Below are positions 60,022 to 64,000 of a stretch of 64,000 nt of DNA, piece after piece. The notes below the pieces were generated by a model. It worked only from the letters and a program-made list of their open reading frames with translations. It did not search any database and was not told the DNA's origin. The DNA lies in the NCBI GenBank assembly GCA_018340805.1, contig JACMZG010001913.1, forward strand, positions 32,868,775 to 32,932,774. Direction: 5' to 3'. The translations under genes and the position numbers were made by a program. The DNA comes from Microvelia longipes. Taxonomy: Eukaryota > Arthropoda > Insecta > Hemiptera > Veliidae. The stretch's first letter is position 1, and each line of letters starts with the position of its first letter.

Positions 60022-60432
60022 ATAATCGAGCCGCCACCGTTTAAGAATGAAAATTATGGGGCTTAGCACAAAATAATCGAGCCGCCACCGTTTAAGAATA
60101 AAAATTAAAAATTATGGGCTTAGCACAAAGTAATCGAGCCGCCACGGTTTATGAAGGAAAATTGTGGGGCTTAGCACAAATAATCGAGCCGCCACCGTTT
60201 AAGAATGAAAATTATGGGGCTTAGCACAAAGTAATCGAGCCGCCACGGTTTATGAAGGAAATTGTGGGGCTTAGCAACAAGTAATCGAGCCACCACCGTT
60301 TAAGAATGAAATGATGGGGTTAGCACAAATCCGAGCCGCCACGGTTTATGAAGGAAAATTGTGGGCTTAGCACAAAGTATTCGAACCACCACCGTTTAAG
60401 AAGGAAAATTGTGGGGCTTAGCACAAAGTATG
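60022..60432. repeat. 51-bp tandem repeat
   Basis: About eight units of AATCGAGCCGCCACCGTTTA followed by AGAATGAAAATTATGGGGCTTAGCACAAAGT, with alternating CCACCG and CCACGG variants, which suggests higher-order units. Confidence 0.95.
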
Positions 60433-60760
60433 TTCTAATTATACATAGTGACATGCGTGCCAAATCTCAATCCGATCAAATCATTTTTCCGCGTTTTATG
60501 ATTTTTCGAAATTTTTGCTGAATCATTGTTGCGGGTTAATAACGTTATAACTTTTTTTCCGAATAGCACAAATACAGCGGTAGACTGGTTTTTGTACAAA
60601 ATTTTAACTCTAGCATAAATGCACTAGGCGCTGCGATGATAACAGACACACACACGCATACAGACAGACAACTTTGCGACAACCCCTCTGGAGGCCTGAA
60701 ACGGATAATTCCGGTTTCGGAAGTTTTTGCAAACACAATACATTTTCTGCCAACCTGCGG
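60433..60760. repeat. Dispersed repeat with ACAGACAGACA segment
   Basis: ATGCGTGCCAAATCTCAATC and TTTTTGCTGAATCATTG resemble 46290-46370 and 48030-48050. ACACACACGCATACAGACAGACA is typical of insect repeat tails. Family not identified. Confidence 0.5.
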
Positions 60761-61079
60761 TATAAATGAGGAAAAGTAAAAATTAAATATCGTTTTCAGG
60801 ATACGCCAATTTATAATACATAAATCTTACTAAAACGTTTTCTCAACAATAAATCGAGATAAAAAATTATCGATTTTAGAGGTTGTTTACAAAACATTTT
60901 AATATAAAATTAATTGAAGATTTTATTACTTTACAAAAATAAATGTTAAAAGAAGTGAGAGAATGAAACCTAAATAGAACACTACAACAAGGCCCGAGGA
61001 GCCAAAATATAAGTAAGGTCTAAATTTCCCCTAGTCACTAAAGCCTGCCTATTGGCACAAAATTGAAGCTAAATAAGCT

Positions 61080-62035
61080 ATTGGCATCATTGTATTCATC
61101 ATATTATTTGACGATATTATAAAATTATCACTTTATTCATCATAATATTTGACGATATTATAATAAAATTATTATTGTATTCGTCATATTATTCGTCGAT
61201 ATTATAATAAAATTATCATTTTATTCATCATTATTCGTCGATATAATATTCTTTTATTCGTCATATATTCGTCGATATTTAAAAATATCATTTTATTCGT
61301 CATATTATTTCGTCGATATTATAAAAAATTATTCGTCATTTTATTCGTAATTAAATTATTATTCGTCATATTATTCGTCGATATTATAATAATTTTTTAT
61401 TCGTCATATTATTCGTCGATATTATAATAAATTATTATCATTCGTCATTTATTCGTCGATATTATAATAAAATTATTTTTTTCGTCATATTATTCGTCGA
61501 TATTTATAAATTATCGTCTATTATTCGTCGTATATTAATTATTATTGTATTCGTCATATTATTCGACGATATTATATAAAATTATCATTTTATTCGTCAT
61601 ATTATTCGTCGATATTATAATAAAATTATCATTTTATTCGTCATATTATCGACGATATTATATAAAATTATCATTTTATTCATCATATTATTCGACGATA
61701 TTATAAAATTATCATTTTATTCATCATATATTCGCGATATTATAAATTATCATTTATTATCATATTACTTGACGATATTGTTATAAATTATCATTGTATT
61801 ATCGTCGATATTATCGTCGATATTATATAAAATTATTATTTATTCGTCATATTATTCGTCGATATTATAATAATTATTTATATTATCATCTATTCGTCGA
61901 TATTATAATAAAATTATCATTTTATTCGTCATATTAATCATTTTATTATCATTTTATTCATCGATATTATAATAAAATTATCATTTTATTCGTCGATATT
62001 ATAATAAAATTATCATTTTATTCCTCATTAACTTG
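61080..62035. repeat. AT-rich ~40-bp satellite, about 950 bp
   Basis: Units of ATTATTCGTCGATATTATAA followed by TAAAATTATCATTTTATTCGTCAT, more than twenty copies, with unit lengths that vary through many small indels. Confidence 0.95.
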
Positions 62036-63177
62036 AAGAAAAGTATAGAAAATTATTTGTTAGGGCTAAAAATAGGAATACTGAGGGATTGAAATATTAC
62101 TCAGTATGAGTATAGTAAAAAATTGTCCATAGGGGTAGTGGCAACTGTGTGGCAACTGTTTCGGTTAGATTGTAAGAGTTGGCATTAAATCTAAATATGT
62201 ATTATATTATAGAATTGGCATAAAACTTGCCAAGGCAACAATACTACTAATTAGTTTACCTCCTCACTAGTGTCTTGTTGCGTAAAAGCAATTTTTAGAA
62301 TGGGCGATGTGGTAATTAACATAGCATAAAACATTACTGACTACAATAGAGTCAAAATAATTGATCGATGGTAAAGTACATTCTTGCATATTGCATTATT
62401 TCAAATAAATATACTTCTATTCCATATAACTCTATGATCTGACCATATAAGAAATCAAATTAGTCTTTCATGAAAGTTAAAAATAGAGAATGTCTTTTAA
62501 TACTGAATAATAAGACATATTTGTCACTACTGTCCGCTTTCCCTCTCGTACATCGACATCGTCCGTCAGTGTCGTCTCGCTTCTTATTAAACGAAATATT
62601 CAAAACAAAATAAAAGCATATCTATGTCAATCAATAATAAACCAAATAAAGAACTGTCAACCTGAGTAAATTTACAGTTTTAATAAGAATAAAGCTTTAC
62701 GTAATTAAAATAATTTTAGGTTGGATATTAGCTAATATTAATTCGATATTTATTAAGACTTGAATAGCCGCCATGCAGATACTGTAAGTGTTGTAGAAGA
62801 CCCACTTTCAATGTTTCTTTGAGTCGAAAACGCATCGGAATGTCCGGCTTATACCCCGCATTATTTTATTGTCTAGAAATTAATTATAACTAATCATGTG
62901 AGTCTTTCTGCCATTTTCAGCGAATTTTCAAAGGATCAAGAGGCCTTTGGCCACATAGCCGCTACGCGGCGTCGGCGCTAAAATTTAATTTAATAATAGT
63001 CAATACGTAAATAAAGTTTATAATGTATTAACTAATTATAAATAATAATAAAATTTATTATCAATAATAAATAAGTATTATTAACTTATTAAACAAATAA
63101 CAAAATTTACTATCAGCGTTTGTTCCGGTTTAATCTATTTATATGTATAACTTAATGTAAGGCAATCACGTTTTTGA

Positions 63178-63240
63178 CTAATACATTTAAAAATTCGCTT
63201 ATATCGTGGCAATATGTCACTTATAGAAACTATAATACGA
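63178..63240. repeat. Dispersed ~70-bp repeat, copy 2
   Basis: Similar to 42060-42130 (CTAATACATTTAAAAATTCGCTTATATCGTGG). Confidence 0.6.
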
Positions 63241-63764
63241 CACACGGCTAAAATCAATTGACACCCCGCCAAAATCTCAATGCTTTCAACCCTCTCTTTT
63301 TAATAAAAAAATCCCTTCTTTTATGTAACAAAAAAAATTCCCTACTCTGGCAACACTGAAAGTCAGGTTCTGTTTTGAATTTTATTATTGTTTTTATTTG
63401 ATATCGTATTTTTTTATTTTTAAAAATTAGTTATTTACTTTTTAAGAAGGAATATTGTTGTATCTTATAAATTTCCAACTAATCTTGCTTTAAATTTGTT
63501 CGGGAAGTATGAAAGAAGTGGAGTTAAAGTTGTTAATTACGTAATGCAATAGATCATAATAGTTCTTCAATAAAAGTTTGACGATTTAAATAAATTGTCA
63601 GCTATAATTACTTTTTTCAAAACAAACTGCTTTTTTGTGTTAAGTTTGTATAATTGAATGCGTATTGTTTCAAATTATAAAAATAATATGACACAATATG
63701 CATTCAAAACTTAAAAAAGTCAAGACTGTCATCTTTTGAAAGACGTGGCATTTAAAAAAATTCT

Positions 63765-63970
63765 GGCGCGGTGGTCCGCATGTCGGCGCGAATTTCCTTG
63801 GGGATGCGTGTTTCCGTGCTTTTTACATTATATAAGTTTACAACTAAAATAATAAATCCGCCGCGGAGGTCCGCTGTCGGGCGAATTTCATTTAGAATGC
63901 GTGTTTCCGTGGCTAAACAACCCATTTCTTGCTTATGCAAGAACCATGCCATTGCGTGGTTCCGGTTCAT
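63765..63970. repeat. GC-richer imperfect duplication at the right edge
   Basis: GGTCCGCATGTCGGCGCGAATTTC (63773) and GGTCCGCTGTCGGGCGAATTTC (63868) begin two units that both end GAATGCGTGTTTCCGTG or a close variant. Open on both strands, but it looks like repeat rather than coding sequence. It may continue beyond the window. Confidence 0.6.
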
Positions 63971-64000
63971 GCTTTAGAACCTAAGCAGTTACTCAATTGT

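Larger units (their letters stand above)
57588..64000. other. Upstream flank of the 433-aa protein gene
   Basis: It should contain a non-coding first exon and the promoter, but neither can be placed confidently. It holds a foldback element, two tandem arrays, a (TA)n tract and dispersed repeats, listed separately. No other gene was recognised; the ORFs 59257-59517 (-) and 60545-60736 (-) are not convincing. Confidence 0.5.

Overview
This is an AT-rich, intron-rich animal nuclear sequence, almost certainly from an insect. The strongest evidence is a multi-exon pickpocket-type (DEG/ENaC) sodium channel gene. Long introns, many (TA)n tracts, minisatellites, foldback elements and short non-autonomous transposons fill the rest. 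There are no operons, CRISPR arrays or bacterial signals.

Region 1 (about 1-7062) is a mobile or virus-derived element. It carries one large gene, a protein-primed family-B DNA polymerase of the Polinton/Maverick-adintovirus-bidnavirus type (2332-6062, + strand). The gene is broken by five apparent frameshifts. Long, rearranged inverted repeats flank it and about 200-bp tandem repeats lie in its left arm. No integrase, ATPase, protease or capsid gene is visible. The left edge is cut by the window.

Region 2 (7921-22079, - strand) is a pickpocket channel gene. Eight exons can be placed by splice sites and by phases that match at every junction (start ATG at 22079). The exon or exons for the second membrane helix and C-terminus are not in the window and should lie to the left, so the polymerase element sits inside a ppk intron. 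The introns hold two copies of a hAT-like MITE with 8-bp target duplications, foldback elements, 39-bp minisatellites, a decayed LINE fragment and an unidentified decayed coding stretch.

Region 3 (about 22080-28195) is intergenic: a 40-bp minisatellite, a foldback element and simple repeats.

Region 4 (28196-57587, - strand) is a second gene of four coding exons, again phase-consistent. It encodes a predicted secreted or membrane protein of 433 residues that I cannot assign with confidence. Its 18-kb and 8-kb introns contain a 5S-rRNA-derived sequence, two dispersed palindromic MITE families, a third hAT-like MITE and several tandem arrays.

Region 5 (57588-64000) is upstream of that gene: a 700-bp foldback element, a 51-bp array, a roughly 950-bp AT-rich satellite and GC-richer repeats at the right edge. 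Both host genes are on the minus strand and have no visible functional link. All 12 host coding exons are free of frameshifts, so the polymerase lesions are probably genuine decay rather than general sequence error.
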